Notes: generated by a model not told the origin, from the letters alone. A DNA stretch of 64,000 nt from DATCLS01 sp035296625 (GCA_035296625.1 DATHAO010000055.1:17214-81213); one strand, 5' to 3'. Positions 23,812 through 33,134 are shown, counted from the first letter of the stretch. Numbers and translations: made by a program.

Positions 23812-25800
23812 GTGACGGACATGGACCCGCGCGGGGAGATCCTCTGGCAGCCGGCTCCCGACGTCCGGGAGCGGAGCCGCATCGGGCAGTACCTCACCTG
23901 GCTCGAGGAGGAGCGGGGCCGGAGCGTCGACGGCTACGACGACCTGTGGCGGTGGTCGGTCACCGACCTCGACGGCTTCTGGCGGTCGATCTGGGACCAC
24001 TTCCACCTCGAGTCGTCGACCCCGGTCAGCACCGCGCTCGCCGACCGGACGATGCCCGGCGCGCGCTGGTTCCCCGGCGCGACGCTCAACTACGCGGCCC
24101 ATGCCCTGCGCAGCGAGCCGAACGGGCCGGCGATCGTGGCCCGGTCCCAGACCCGCGACCGGGTCGAGCTGCACATCGACGAGCTCCGTGAGCAGGTGGC
24201 CCGCTGTCGCGCCGGACTCGTCCGCCTGGGCGTCCGCCGCGGCGACCGCGTCGCCGCCTACCTGCCGACGATCCCCGAGGCCGTCGTGGCGTTCCTGGCG
24301 GCCGCCAGCCTGGGGGCGGTCTGGTCGTCGTGCGCGCCCGAGTTCGGCACCCGCAGCGTCGTCGACCGCCTGCGCCAGATCGCGCCCGCCGTCCTGCTGG
24401 CCGTGGACGGCTATCGCTACGGCGCCAAGGCCGTCGACCGGGCCGCCGAGGTGGCGGCCATCCGGGCCGACCTTCCGTCGCTCCGGGCGGTCGTCACGGT
24501 GCCCTACCTCGACCCCGCCGCCCGGCTTGCCGGCACGCTGACCTGGGCCGAGCTGCTCGGCGACTCCGGCGACGAGGCTGGCGCCGCCGACGCTGGAGAG
24601 CTGACGTTCGCTGGCGTGCCGTTCGACCACCCGCTCTACGTCCTCTACTCCTCCGGCACGACCGGCCTGCCCAAGCCGATCGTGCATGGTCACGGCGGCA
24701 TCCTCCTGGAGCACCACAAGGTGCTGGCGCTCCACAACGACCTCGGCCCCGGCGACCGGTTCCTGTGGTTCACCACGACCGGTTGGATGATGTGGAACTA
24801 CCTGGTGTCGGGCCTGCTGGTCGGCGCGACGCTTGTGCTCGTCGACGGCGACCCCGGCCACCCCGACCTCGGCGCGCTCTGGCGCCTCGCAGGGGAGGAG
24901 GGCGTCACGTTGTTCGGCACCTCGGCGCCGTTCCTCATGGCCTGTCGCAAGGCCGGCGTCGAGCCGGCGGAGATCGCGGACCTGTCGGCGCTGCACAGCG
25001 TGGGGTCGACCGGGGCACCGTTGCCGGCCGAGGGCTTCGACTGGGTCCACGACGCGGTCGGGCCCGCCGTGCTGCTGTCGTCGATCAGCGGCGGCACCGA
25101 CGTGTGCACGGCGTTCGTGGGCGGCTGCCCGCTCGTTCCCGTCCGCCGCGGCGAGATCTCCTGCCGCTACCTGGGCGTGGCCGTCGAGGCGTGGGACGAG
25201 GACGGCCGACCCGTCGTCGGCGAGCAGGGCGAGCTGGTGGTCACCGCCCCGATGCCGTCGATGCCGGTGGGGTTCTGGGGCGACGACGACGGCACCCGGC
25301 TGCGGGCCGCCTACTTCGAGCGCCACCCCGGCGTGTGGACGCACGGCGACTGGATCACGCTGCTGCCGGACGGCGCCAGCATCATCACCGGCCGCTCGGA
25401 CGCCACGCTGAACCGGGGCGGGGTGCGGATGGGGACGGCCGAGCTCTACGCGGTCGTCGAGGGCTTCGACGAGGTCGCGGACAGCCTTGTCGTGCACCTC
25501 GACGACCCTCGCGGCGGGCCGGGCCGCCTGCTGCTGTTCGTGGCCCCGGCGCCCGGCCGGCGGCTCGACGACGACCTGCGGGCCCGCCTGGTGAGGGCGC
25601 TGCGGACCGACCTGTCGCCCCGCCACGTCCCGGACGAGATCCACGAGGTGCCGGGCGTGCCGCGCACGCTGTCGGGCAAGAAGCTGGAGGTGCCGGTCAA
25701 GCGCATCCTCGGCGGCGCCGATCCCGACGTGGCCGCCAGCCGGGGAAGCCTGTCCAACCCCGAGGTTCTCGACGCCTACGCCACGTTCGGCGGCGCCTGA
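23812..25800 (+). CDS. Acetoacetyl-CoA synthetase
   Basis: 662 residues, the usual length. It converts acetoacetate, ATP and CoA to acetoacetyl-CoA (EC 6.2.1.16). Adenylate-forming-enzyme motifs are YVLYSSGTTGLPKPIVHGHG (P-loop-like A3), FTTTGWMMWNYLVSGLLVGA, SISGGTDVCTAFVGG, THGDWITLLPDG and the C-terminal SGKKLEVPVKR with the adenylation lysine. The PKPIVHGHGG and TTGWMMWN wording separates acetoacetyl-CoA synthetase from acetyl-CoA synthetase. The start may be the GTG at 23812 or the ATG at 23821. An aldehyde dehydrogenase follows; together they fit catabolism of ketone-type intermediates or polyester precursors. Confidence 0.9.
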   Translation: MTDMDPRGEILWQPAPDVRERSRIGQYLTWLEEERGRSVDGYDDLWRWSVTDLDGFWRSIWDHFHLESSTPVSTALADRTMPGARWFPGATLNYAAHALRSEPNGPAIVARSQTRDRVELHIDELREQVARCRAGLVRLGVRRGDRVAAYLPTIPEAVVAFLAAASLGAVWSSCAPEFGTRSVVDRLRQIAPAVLLAVDGYRYGAKAVDRAAEVAAIRADLPSLRAVVTVPYLDPAARLAGTLTWAELLGDSGDEAGAADAGELTFAGVPFDHPLYVLYSSGTTGLPKPIVHGHGGILLEHHKVLALHNDLGPGDRFLWFTTTGWMMWNYLVSGLLVGATLVLVDGDPGHPDLGALWRLAGEEGVTLFGTSAPFLMACRKAGVEPAEIADLSALHSVGSTGAPLPAEGFDWVHDAVGPAVLLSSISGGTDVCTAFVGGCPLVPVRRGEISCRYLGVAVEAWDEDGRPVVGEQGELVVTAPMPSMPVGFWGDDDGTRLRAAYFERHPGVWTHGDWITLLPDGASIITGRSDATLNRGGVRMGTAELYAVVEGFDEVADSLVVHLDDPRGGPGRLLLFVAPAPGRRLDDDLRARLVRALRTDLSPRHVPDEIHEVPGVPRTLSGKKLEVPVKRILGGADPDVAASRGSLSNPEVLDAYATFGGA

Positions 25801-25843
25801 ACCAAACGGGCGTTGGGTTCCCCCGCCGGGTCGTGGCACGATG

Positions 25844-25860
25844 TCTGACGTCGCATCAGA
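25844..25860. promoter_or_regulatory. Candidate operator upstream of the aldehyde dehydrogenase gene
   Basis: TCTGACG-TCG-CATCAGA is a 7-3-7 inverted repeat with one mismatch, placed 25 bases before the preferred GTG start at 25886. Its size fits a dimeric repressor site. It would fall inside the coding sequence if the ATG at 25841 were used. Confidence 0.35.
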
Positions 25861-25885
25861 TGTTGCCGGGACCGAGGGGAAGCAC

Positions 25886-27340
25886 GTGGAGATCAAGGAC
25901 AGGCTCTACATCGGCGGCGCGTGGGTCGCCCCGTCGACGACCAACGCCATCGAGGTGATCAGCCCGGCCACCGAAGAGCCGATCGCCCGGGTGCCCGAGG
26001 CCGCCGAGGCCGACATCGATCGGGCGGTCGAGGCCGCGAAGGCGGCGCTCACCGGCCCGTACCAGCAACTCACCGCCGAGGAGCGGGCCGAGCTGATCAC
26101 GCGGCTCAGCCAGGCGATCGGAGCCCGCAGCCAGGAGTTCGCCGACACGATCACCGCCGAGATGGGCTCCCCGTCGAGCTGGTCGATCATGGGCCAGGTG
26201 CTCTCCGCGACGATGGTGCTCGACGGCTGGGCCGATCTCGTGCGCAGCTACCCGTTCGAGGAGCTCCGTGCCGGCGCGCTCGGGCCGAACCTGGTCCGCA
26301 AGGAGCCGGTCGGCGTCGTCGCCGGGATCATCCCCTGGAACGTGCCGCTGTTCCTGATCGCCGTGAAGCTCGGCGGCGCGCTGGCCTCGGGGTCGCCGAT
26401 CGTGCTGAAGCCGTCGCCCGAGACCCCACTCGACGCGTACCTCGTCGGCGAGCTGCTCGACGAGGTCGGCGTACCCGCCGGCATGGTGTCGATCCTCCCG
26501 GCCGGCCGCGAGGTGGGCGAGTACCTCGTGCGCCACCGCGGCGTCGACAAGGTCAGCTTCACGGGCTCGACCGCGGCGGGCCGCAAGGTCGGCGCGATCT
26601 GCGGCGAGATGCTGAAGACCTGCACGCTCGAGCTCGGCGGCAAGTCGGCGGCCATCGTGCTCGACGACGCCGACCTGGCGACGTCGATCCCGCTGCTCAT
26701 GCCGTCCGCGCTCATGAACAACGGCGAGGCCTGCATCGCCCAGACCCGAATCCTGGCCTCCCGTTCCCGCTACGACGAGGTGGTCGACGCCCTCGCGGAG
26801 GCCGTGAAGGGCACGACGGTGGGCGATCCCACCGACCCGACCGTCGCGGTCGGCCCCCTCGTGGCCGAGCGCCAGCGCGACCGGGTCCTCGGCTACATCG
26901 AGAAGGGCCGGAGCGAGGGCGCCCGCCTCGCCGTGGGCGGAGGCCGGCCCGCCGGACTGGACAAGGGCTGGTACGTCGAGCCGACGCTGTTCACCGACGT
27001 CGACAACGGCATGACGATCGCCCAGGAGGAGATCTTCGGCCCCGTGCTGTCGGTCATCGCCTATGACGACGAGGCCGATGCCGTGCGCATCGCCAACGAC
27101 AGCGACTACGGGCTGTCGGGCTCCGTGTGGACGGCGGATGTCGAGCGGGGCCTGGGCGTGGCCCGCCAGGTCCGCACCGGCACCTACGGCATCAACAGCT
27201 TCGGCACGCTCGACCTGCGCAACCCGTTCGGCGGCTACAAGGCCTCGGGCGTGGGCCGCGAGCTGGGACCGGAGGGCCTCGAGGCGTTCCTCGAGACGAA
27301 GACCGTCATCCTGCCGATGGACTACGTGCCGCCGTCCTGA
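25886..27340 (+). CDS. NAD(P)-dependent aldehyde dehydrogenase
   Basis: 484 residues from the GTG at 25886, which has GAGGGG with good spacing; an ATG at 25841 would add 15 residues and has no ribosome-binding site. Motifs: GVVAGIIPWNVPLFLIAVKL (cofactor-side N-terminal motif), FTGSTAAGRKVG, the catalytic glutamate in LELGGKSA, the catalytic cysteine in NNGEACIAQTR, and EEIFGPVLSVIAY. EACIAQTR resembles mycobacterial aldehyde dehydrogenases of broad specificity. It follows acetoacetyl-CoA synthetase by 85 bp, so the two may share a transcript, with the candidate operator between them. Confidence 0.93.
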   Translation: MEIKDRLYIGGAWVAPSTTNAIEVISPATEEPIARVPEAAEADIDRAVEAAKAALTGPYQQLTAEERAELITRLSQAIGARSQEFADTITAEMGSPSSWSIMGQVLSATMVLDGWADLVRSYPFEELRAGALGPNLVRKEPVGVVAGIIPWNVPLFLIAVKLGGALASGSPIVLKPSPETPLDAYLVGELLDEVGVPAGMVSILPAGREVGEYLVRHRGVDKVSFTGSTAAGRKVGAICGEMLKTCTLELGGKSAAIVLDDADLATSIPLLMPSALMNNGEACIAQTRILASRSRYDEVVDALAEAVKGTTVGDPTDPTVAVGPLVAERQRDRVLGYIEKGRSEGARLAVGGGRPAGLDKGWYVEPTLFTDVDNGMTIAQEEIFGPVLSVIAYDDEADAVRIANDSDYGLSGSVWTADVERGLGVARQVRTGTYGINSFGTLDLRNPFGGYKASGVGRELGPEGLEAFLETKTVILPMDYVPPS

Positions 27341-27423
27341 GGTTGCGCCGATCGGCGCAGCCGTGACCCATCCGCGTGTCCTGGGAGGCCCCGGTTTGAC
27401 CGCGGCGGGTGGCGGGCCGGACC

Positions 27424-27819
27424 ATGGCGCGCATGCGCCCCCGGCTCGCCCTCGCTGCCACCCTCGCCCTGGCGTGGACCGTGTGGGCGCTGGCCGGGCC
27501 CGGTGCCGCCCTCGCCGAGCCCACCGCCGACGCAGCTCCGGCGCACCCGGTCCACGCGGTCCACGCGGTCCACGCGGCGACCACCGCGCACGCCGCCCAG
27601 GCCGACCCGGGCGACGACCCCGACGGCGATCCCAGCACCGACGACAGCGTGGTGCCCGACCAGAACATCATCCCCCGGCCCAACTCGGGCCGCGAGCCCG
27701 GCGAGGCGGGGGACAGGGGCGGCGCGCTGCAGATCGCCGTGTTCCTGGCGATCGTGGGCGGCGTCGGGCTGATCGCGGCGCTGGTCGTGCGGGAGTCGCG
27801 CCGCAGCCGCCAGGCCTAG
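27424..27819 (+). CDS. Small secreted, C-terminally membrane-anchored protein with His-rich linker
   Basis: 131 residues from the ATG at 27424 (another ATG at 27433, a GTG at 27409). Signal peptide MARMRPRLALAATLALAWTV leads to a likely cleavage site at ALAEP. The exported part is His/Ala then Asp-rich (HPVHAVHAVHAATTAHAAQA, then DPGDDPDGDPSTDDS), followed by a C-terminal transmembrane segment LQIAVFLAIVGGVGLIAALV and a basic tail. The HAV repeats come from a 9-bp tandem repeat at 27549-27575. The His and Asp clusters might bind metal. Family unknown. Confidence 0.6.
   Translation: MARMRPRLALAATLALAWTVWALAGPGAALAEPTADAAPAHPVHAVHAVHAATTAHAAQADPGDDPDGDPSTDDSVVPDQNIIPRPNSGREPGEAGDRGGALQIAVFLAIVGGVGLIAALVVRESRRSRQA
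27549..27575 (+). repeat. 9-bp tandem repeat encoding HAV units
   Basis: GGTCCACGC occurs three times without interruption. It encodes the repeated His-Ala-Val of the small secreted protein. Confidence 0.85.
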
Positions 27820-27825
27820 GTCCGC

Positions 27826-29214
27826 TCAGCCGACCGGGGCGAACTCCTCGCAGCCCCGATAGCCGTTGACGAAGCCGGTGCGAAGGGCGTCGGTGCGCTC
27901 GAACACCGAGCCCGTGTCCTCCGTGGAGACGTCGTAGGCGAGGAAGCCCATGATGCCCTCGTCGAGGTCGCCGGCCGACATGATCAGGTTGTCGGGCTGG
28001 AAGTCCGCGCGCTCGAAGCTCGAGAACGCCCACACGCCGGTCAGGCAGTCGGCCTGCAGGCTGGCGGCGCGCCCCTCGTCGAGGCCGAACTGCACCTGCG
28101 CGGCCAGCGCGTACAGCCGGGCGATCTCGGAGGCCACCGCGAAGTCGCCGATCTCGTAGAGGTCCTCGGCCAGGCCGGCGCGGTCGAACAGGGCGATGTT
28201 CTCGTCTTCGCAGTAGGCGGCCGCGTAGCGCAGAGCCTCGCCCGACAGCTGCTCGCCGCCGCAGGTCACCTCGTCGATGGCGGGGTCGACGAGCACGAGG
28301 TCGTCGACCGGCCGCCAGTTGAGGCCGAGCTGGTCGAACAGGACGTCGTAGAAGGCGTTGAGGTCGACCTCGAGCCGGGTGAGCAGGCCGGCATCGCTGC
28401 CCTCGTCGTCGAGGCGCAGGTTGCCCCGGCTGCTCTCCTCGCCCGGGTCGAACGGCATCTCCACGATGGGCAGGCGGGTGCGCGGGTACTCGGCGCAGCG
28501 GGCGGCCCCTTTCTCGAAGCCGTCCTGGAACGAGCCGATGCGGTCGAAGCCGCTGCCGTGGGCGAGCGGGTCGTCCGCGCTCGTGCCGGGCGCGTCGCTG
28601 ATGGCCACAAGGCCGGCCAGGCTGGCATCGAGGGCGGACGCGTCGACCTGGAACGACCGGCTGTGGCCGGCGGCGACCTCGGCGGTCCACGCCCCGGCGA
28701 AGCAGTCGGCCTGCAGCTCGAGCACGATCGTCGGGCCGTCGTCGCCCGAGCGGGCCTGGATGGCGTGGCCGTACTCGTGGGCGAACACGATGCCGATCGT
28801 GAACGCCCCGAACTGCTCGTTGATCCACGGGAGCAGCCGGGCGGCGTCCCACGCGATCAGGTCGCTGCCGGCGCAGTAGAACGCGTTGTTGGCGATCTCC
28901 TCATAGGACGGGCGCGGGTCGCCGCAGGGCGGCATCTCGGTGTCGGGCCCGTAGGGGTGCAGGCCGCCGGCCAACGGGGCGAGGTCGCCGCCGTAGACCT
29001 CGGGGTAGGTCCGCTCCCAGTAGGCGATGACGTCGTCGATGGCGGCGAACGCCACGGCTCCCGGGTCGCCGACGGGCAGGGGTGCGCCGTCACCGACGCC
29101 GACGACATCGCCGCTGAGCGGGTTCCTGTCCGCCTGGTCGGCGCACGCCGTCGCCACGAGCACCAGCACGACGGAGCCCGCGAGCGCCCCCAACCGTGGC
29201 CGCCACCCCGTCAC
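27826..29214 (-). CDS. Secreted neutral zinc metallopeptidase family protein (probable lipoprotein)
   Basis: 462 residues. The N terminus MTGWRPRLGALAGSVVLVLV ends in ATAC, a permissive lipobox. The zinc motif HEYGH (HExxH) is in IGIVFAHEYGHAIQARSGD, followed by LELQADCFAGAWTAEVAAGH, whose ELQADCFAG is the family's third-ligand region. A second half contains a related GRAASLQADCLTGVWAFSSF, suggesting an internal duplication in which only the first copy keeps HExxH. It matches predicted neutral zinc metallopeptidases. It ends convergently with the small secreted protein gene, six bases apart. Substrate unknown. Confidence 0.85.
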   Translation of the reverse strand: MTGWRPRLGALAGSVVLVLVATACADQADRNPLSGDVVGVGDGAPLPVGDPGAVAFAAIDDVIAYWERTYPEVYGGDLAPLAGGLHPYGPDTEMPPCGDPRPSYEEIANNAFYCAGSDLIAWDAARLLPWINEQFGAFTIGIVFAHEYGHAIQARSGDDGPTIVLELQADCFAGAWTAEVAAGHSRSFQVDASALDASLAGLVAISDAPGTSADDPLAHGSGFDRIGSFQDGFEKGAARCAEYPRTRLPIVEMPFDPGEESSRGNLRLDDEGSDAGLLTRLEVDLNAFYDVLFDQLGLNWRPVDDLVLVDPAIDEVTCGGEQLSGEALRYAAAYCEDENIALFDRAGLAEDLYEIGDFAVASEIARLYALAAQVQFGLDEGRAASLQADCLTGVWAFSSFERADFQPDNLIMSAGDLDEGIMGFLAYDVSTEDTGSVFERTDALRTGFVNGYRGCEEFAPVG

Positions 29215-29327
29215 CGGGCCTCCTTCCGCCGTTCGCAGGACTCGCCGTCGGGAGCCCGTACGGACGCTACCGCAGGCAAAGAGGCCCGCCGAGCCGGCCC
29301 CGGCCGGGCGCCGTAGCCTCGGGTGCG

Positions 29328-31991
29328 GTGGACGACACGACGACGGTTCCCCCGGCCTACCCCGCAGCGTGGGAGGCGGACGTGGTGCTCGCCGACGGGG
29401 CGACCGTCCACGTGCGGCCGATCCGGCCCGACGACGGGCCCCGCCTCGTCGACTTCCACGGCCGGCAGTCGCCCGAGAGCATCTACTTCCGGTACTTCAC
29501 GCCGCGCCCCCATCTCTCGGACAAGGAGGTCGACCACTTCACACACGTGGACTACGTCGACCGCATGGCTTTCGTGGCGCTGCTGGACGAGGAGCTGATC
29601 GGCGTGGCCCGCTACGACCGCTGGCCGACCCGCTCCGAGGCCGAGGTGGCGTTCTTCGTCGATGACCGCCACAAGGGCCGGGGCATGGCCACGCTCCTGC
29701 TCGAGTACCTGGCCGCCGCCGCCCGGCAGGCCGGCATCAGCGCGTTCACGGCCACCGTCCTGCCCACGAACCATCGCATGGTGGGCGTGTTCCGCCAGGC
29801 GGGGTTCCAGACCCGCTCGTCGTTCGAGGAGGGGGTCATCGAGGTGCATCTCGATCTGCAGCCGACACCGGAGGCCGAGGCGGCGATCGAGGCCCGGGCG
29901 GCCCACGCCGCGGCCGAGGCGGTCCGTCTCCTCCTCGCGCCTCGCTCCGTGGCGGTGATCGGTGCCGGCCGCGCCCGCACGAGCGTCGGCCACGCCGTGC
30001 TGCGCAACCTCGTCCTCCACGAGTTCACGGGTCCGGTGTACCCGGTCAACAAGACGGCGGCCCACGTCGCCGGCGTGCCCGCAGTGCCCAGCCTCGAGGC
30101 GATCGACGGGCCGGTCGACCTGGCGATCGTGGTCGTGCCGGCCGCCGAGGTGCCGGGCGTGGTCGAGGACTGCGGCCACAAGGGGGTCAAGGCGGTCATC
30201 GTCATCTCCGCCGGCTTCGCGGAGGCCGGGCCGGAGGGCGAGGCGTTGTCGGCGGCCGTCGTGCGCACCGCCCGTCGCTTCGGCATACGCGTGCTCGGGC
30301 CGAACTGCCTCGGCGTGATCAACACCGACCCGAAGGTGCGGTTGCACGCCACGTTCGCCACGCCCGAGACCCACCGCGGGCCCGTGGCGCTGCTCTCGGA
30401 GTCGGGCACGATCGGGGGGGTCATCCTGGACCACATCGGCGCCGCGGGCCTCGGCGCCTCGACGTTCGCGGCGATCGGCAACCGGGCCGACGTGTCGGCC
30501 AACGACCTGCTGCAGTGGTGGGCCGACGACGACCGCACCGAACTGGTCCTGCTCTACCTCGAGTCGTTCGGCAACGCCCGGAAGTTCAGCCGCATCGCCC
30601 GCGAGGTCGGCCGCACGAAGCCCATCGTGGCCGTGAAGAGCGGGGGAGCGGCCCGGGCCTATCCGTCGGTCGGCGCGGAGGTGTCCGAGGCCACGGTGGA
30701 CGCCCTGCTGCGCCAGACCGGCATCGTGCGCGTCGACACGCTGGCCCAGCTGCTCGACGTCTCCCGCGTGCTCTCGTGCCAGCCACGGCCGGCCGGCCGC
30801 CGGGTGGCTCTCGTCGGCAACGGCGGGGGGTCCCTGGCTCTGGCGGCCGACGCCTGCGTCGACGCCGGCCTGGCGCTCGCCACCCTGGGCCCGGGCGTGG
30901 AGGAGTCCGTCGGCCGGTCGGCCCGGATCCGCTCGGGCACGGTCGACCTCGGCTTCGAGTCCGGCGGCGCAGACCTCGAGGCGGCGCTGCGGGCGCTCAT
31001 GGCCGACGAGGGGGTCGACAGCGTGCTGGCCGTCGTGGCCCCCGCGCCCCGCCAGAGCACGACGGACCTGACCGCGGCCGTCGAGGCGGCGGCCGCCGCG
31101 GCCGGCGAGACGACGCTCGTGGCGTGCGTGTTCGGCGAGCACCCCGTGGCCATCGTCCTCGAGGGCCGTGGGAAGGTGCCGATCTTCGACTTTCCCGATG
31201 ACGCCGCCTACGCGCTGGGCCGGGTCACCCAGTACGCGCTGTGGCGCTCGCAGCCGGAGGGCCGATTCGTCGTGCCCGACGGCGCGCGCCCAGCGGACGC
31301 CCGGGCGCTCGTGGCGGAGGCACTGGTCGCGGGTGAGCGCGGGTGGCTGCCGAACTCGGTGGCCCTCGAGGTGCTCGCCGCGGCCGGGCTCGCCCCGGTG
31401 CCCTCCTGCCTCGTCGATGAGGTGCGCGGCGCGGTCGCCGCCGCCGCGGAGACCGGTTACCCGGTCGTCGCCAAGGCGTTCCACCGCTCCCGGCTCGCCA
31501 AGTCCGAGGTCGGGGGCGTGGCGCTCGACGTGCACGACGAGACCGAGCTGCGGGCCGCGCTCGCCCGCATGGAGGCGGCGCTCGGGGCGGCGGCGTGGCC
31601 GATGGTCATCCAGCCGATGGTCGAGCCGGGCGTCGACCTGGCCGTGACCGTGAGCGACAGCCACCTCGTCGGTCCCGTGCTCTCGTTCGGCCCGGGCGGC
31701 GTGGCCACCGCGCTGACCGCCGCCCAGGTGCAGGTCCTGCCACTCACCGACCGCGACGCGGCCCAGCTCGTGGTCTCGTCCCCGGTGGCCGCGGTGCTCG
31801 ACGAGGTGGGCCGCGCCCGGATCGAGGACGTGCTGCTGCGCGTCGGCGCCCTGGTCGAGGAGGCGCCTGAGATCGTCGGCCTCGAGCTGAACCCGATCAT
31901 CGTGTCCGGTGGCGGGGCGGCCATCGCGGACGCCCACCTGCGGGTGGCGCCGGTCGAGCGCGATCCGCTGCCGCCGGTCCGCCGGGTCTGA
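29328..31991 (+). CDS. Pat-type protein acetyltransferase: N-terminal GNAT fused to NDP-forming acyl-CoA synthetase-like region
   Basis: 887 residues. Residues ~20-185 are a GNAT acetyltransferase (HVRPIRPDDGPRLVDFHG; acetyl-CoA loop DDRHKGRGMATLLLEYL; NHRMVGVFRQAGF). Then comes the CoA-binding domain (LLAPRSVAVIGAGRARTSVG), the ligase domain (GPVALLSESGTIGGVILDHI) and a C-terminal ATP-grasp domain (LPNSVALEVLAAAGLAPVPS). Salmonella Pat, which acetylates acyl-CoA synthetases, has the GNAT at the C terminus; an N-terminal GNAT is known from Streptomyces. Where active synthetases carry SHTG with the phosphorylated His, this protein has AYPSVGAEVS (about nt 30,655-30,690), so the synthetase half is probably only a sensor. 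The GTG at 29328 is chosen because upstream codons are unconserved. Confidence 0.88.
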   Translation: MDDTTTVPPAYPAAWEADVVLADGATVHVRPIRPDDGPRLVDFHGRQSPESIYFRYFTPRPHLSDKEVDHFTHVDYVDRMAFVALLDEELIGVARYDRWPTRSEAEVAFFVDDRHKGRGMATLLLEYLAAAARQAGISAFTATVLPTNHRMVGVFRQAGFQTRSSFEEGVIEVHLDLQPTPEAEAAIEARAAHAAAEAVRLLLAPRSVAVIGAGRARTSVGHAVLRNLVLHEFTGPVYPVNKTAAHVAGVPAVPSLEAIDGPVDLAIVVVPAAEVPGVVEDCGHKGVKAVIVISAGFAEAGPEGEALSAAVVRTARRFGIRVLGPNCLGVINTDPKVRLHATFATPETHRGPVALLSESGTIGGVILDHIGAAGLGASTFAAIGNRADVSANDLLQWWADDDRTELVLLYLESFGNARKFSRIAREVGRTKPIVAVKSGGAARAYPSVGAEVSEATVDALLRQTGIVRVDTLAQLLDVSRVLSCQPRPAGRRVALVGNGGGSLALAADACVDAGLALATLGPGVEESVGRSARIRSGTVDLGFESGGADLEAALRALMADEGVDSVLAVVAPAPRQSTTDLTAAVEAAAAAAGETTLVACVFGEHPVAIVLEGRGKVPIFDFPDDAAYALGRVTQYALWRSQPEGRFVVPDGARPADARALVAEALVAGERGWLPNSVALEVLAAAGLAPVPSCLVDEVRGAVAAAAETGYPVVAKAFHRSRLAKSEVGGVALDVHDETELRAALARMEAALGAAAWPMVIQPMVEPGVDLAVTVSDSHLVGPVLSFGPGGVATALTAAQVQVLPLTDRDAAQLVVSSPVAAVLDEVGRARIEDVLLRVGALVEEAPEIVGLELNPIIVSGGGAAIADAHLRVAPVERDPLPPVRRV

Positions 31992-31997
31992 CGGACG

Positions 31998-32015
31998 CCC
32001 GCCCGGTCAGGCGGG
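31998..32015. terminator. Hairpin between convergent genes
   Basis: CCCGCC (31998-32003) pairs with GGCGGG (32010-32015) around a six-base loop. It starts seven bases after the Pat-like stop and includes the acyl-CoA dehydrogenase stop codon, so it can serve both strands. Confidence 0.5.
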
Positions 32016-33134
32016 ACGGGGCTCGCGGGGCAGGCCGAGCGTGCGCTCGCCCAGGATGTTGCGCAGGATCTGCGTCGTGCCGCCCATGATCGTGTAGGCG
32101 GGCGCATATGCGATGTTTCGGCTCACCCGGTGGGCCAGCCCCGGCTCGGCCAGCATGGCCGCGGCGCCGAGCGCCCGGCCGCAGAAGCCGGCGATGCGCT
32201 GCTCGAGCTCGGTGCAGAACGTCTTCGTGGCCGCCGAGAACTGCGGCGGGGCCTGGCCCAGCGTCTCTCGCAGCACGAGTAGCCGGCCGATGCGGTAGCC
32301 CGACTCGATGGCGGCGATCTCCTGGCGCACGAGTGGGTCGGCCCGGTCGGCCAGCGGCAGGCAGTCCTCGTAGAGCCGGCGGTTCGACACCAGCCGGTCG
32401 ATGCCGCCACGCTCGTGTTCCATCTGGCGCATCACCTGGCGGAACGAGCCGTTCAGCTCGCCCACCATGTTGGCGGCCGGCACGCGCACGTCCTCGAAGA
32501 AGACCTCGCAGAAGTGGCGGCTGCCGGTCATGTCGAGGATCGGCTTCACCGAGACGCCCGGCGCCTGCATGTCGACGACGAACTCGGAGAGGCCCTCGTG
32601 GGGCCGGGCGTCGGGATCGGTGCGGCAGATGAGGTAGCACCAGTCGGCGTCCGCCGCGCCCGATGTCCAGATCTTCTGGCCGTTGACGACCCACTCGTCG
32701 CCGTCTCGCTCGGCCTTCGTGCGGATGCCGGCGACGTTCGATCCGGCGTCGGGCTCGCTCATGCCGATGCACCACATCGACGTCCCGCCGATGATGCCCG
32801 GTAGCCATCGGCGGCGCTGCTCGTCGTCACCGTAGGTAAGCAGCGACGGGCCCATCTGCCGGTCGGCGAACCACGCGGCGGCGATCGGGGCGCCCGTGCT
32901 GATCAGCGCCTCGAACACGACGAAGCGCTCCATGGCGCTGCGCCCGCCGCCGCCGTGCTCGACCGGCCAGGTCATGCCCAGCCAGCCGCGCATGCCGAGC
33001 TCCTCGGCGAACGCCCGGTCGTGGCCGGTGATCCACGTGTCCTCGGGGACCTCGACGCGCTTGGCCGCCGCGCGGCCCACCTCGAGGGCCTCGTCGCGCA
33101 GGGCCTGGAGCTCGGAAGCCAACACGAAGTCCAT
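32007..33134 (-). CDS. Acyl-CoA dehydrogenase family protein
   Basis: 375 residues from the ATG at 33134. FAD-enzyme landmarks: GMTWPVEHGGGGRSAMERFV, GTSMWCIGMSEPDAGSNVAG, WVVNGQKIWTSGAADADWCY, and the C-terminal YTIMGGTTQILRNILGERTL followed by GLPREPR. At the position where many family members have the catalytic glutamate (EGTxQ) this protein has GGTTQ, so the base must come from elsewhere or the enzyme is not a standard dehydrogenase. It probably oxidises an acyl-CoA in beta-oxidation or a branched or ring substrate. It is divergent from the GNAT gene across a 58-bp gap. Confidence 0.9.
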   Translation of the reverse strand: MDFVLASELQALRDEALEVGRAAAKRVEVPEDTWITGHDRAFAEELGMRGWLGMTWPVEHGGGGRSAMERFVVFEALISTGAPIAAAWFADRQMGPSLLTYGDDEQRRRWLPGIIGGTSMWCIGMSEPDAGSNVAGIRTKAERDGDEWVVNGQKIWTSGAADADWCYLICRTDPDARPHEGLSEFVVDMQAPGVSVKPILDMTGSRHFCEVFFEDVRVPAANMVGELNGSFRQVMRQMEHERGGIDRLVSNRRLYEDCLPLADRADPLVRQEIAAIESGYRIGRLLVLRETLGQAPPQFSAATKTFCTELEQRIAGFCGRALGAAAMLAEPGLAHRVSRNIAYAPAYTIMGGTTQILRNILGERTLGLPREPRPA

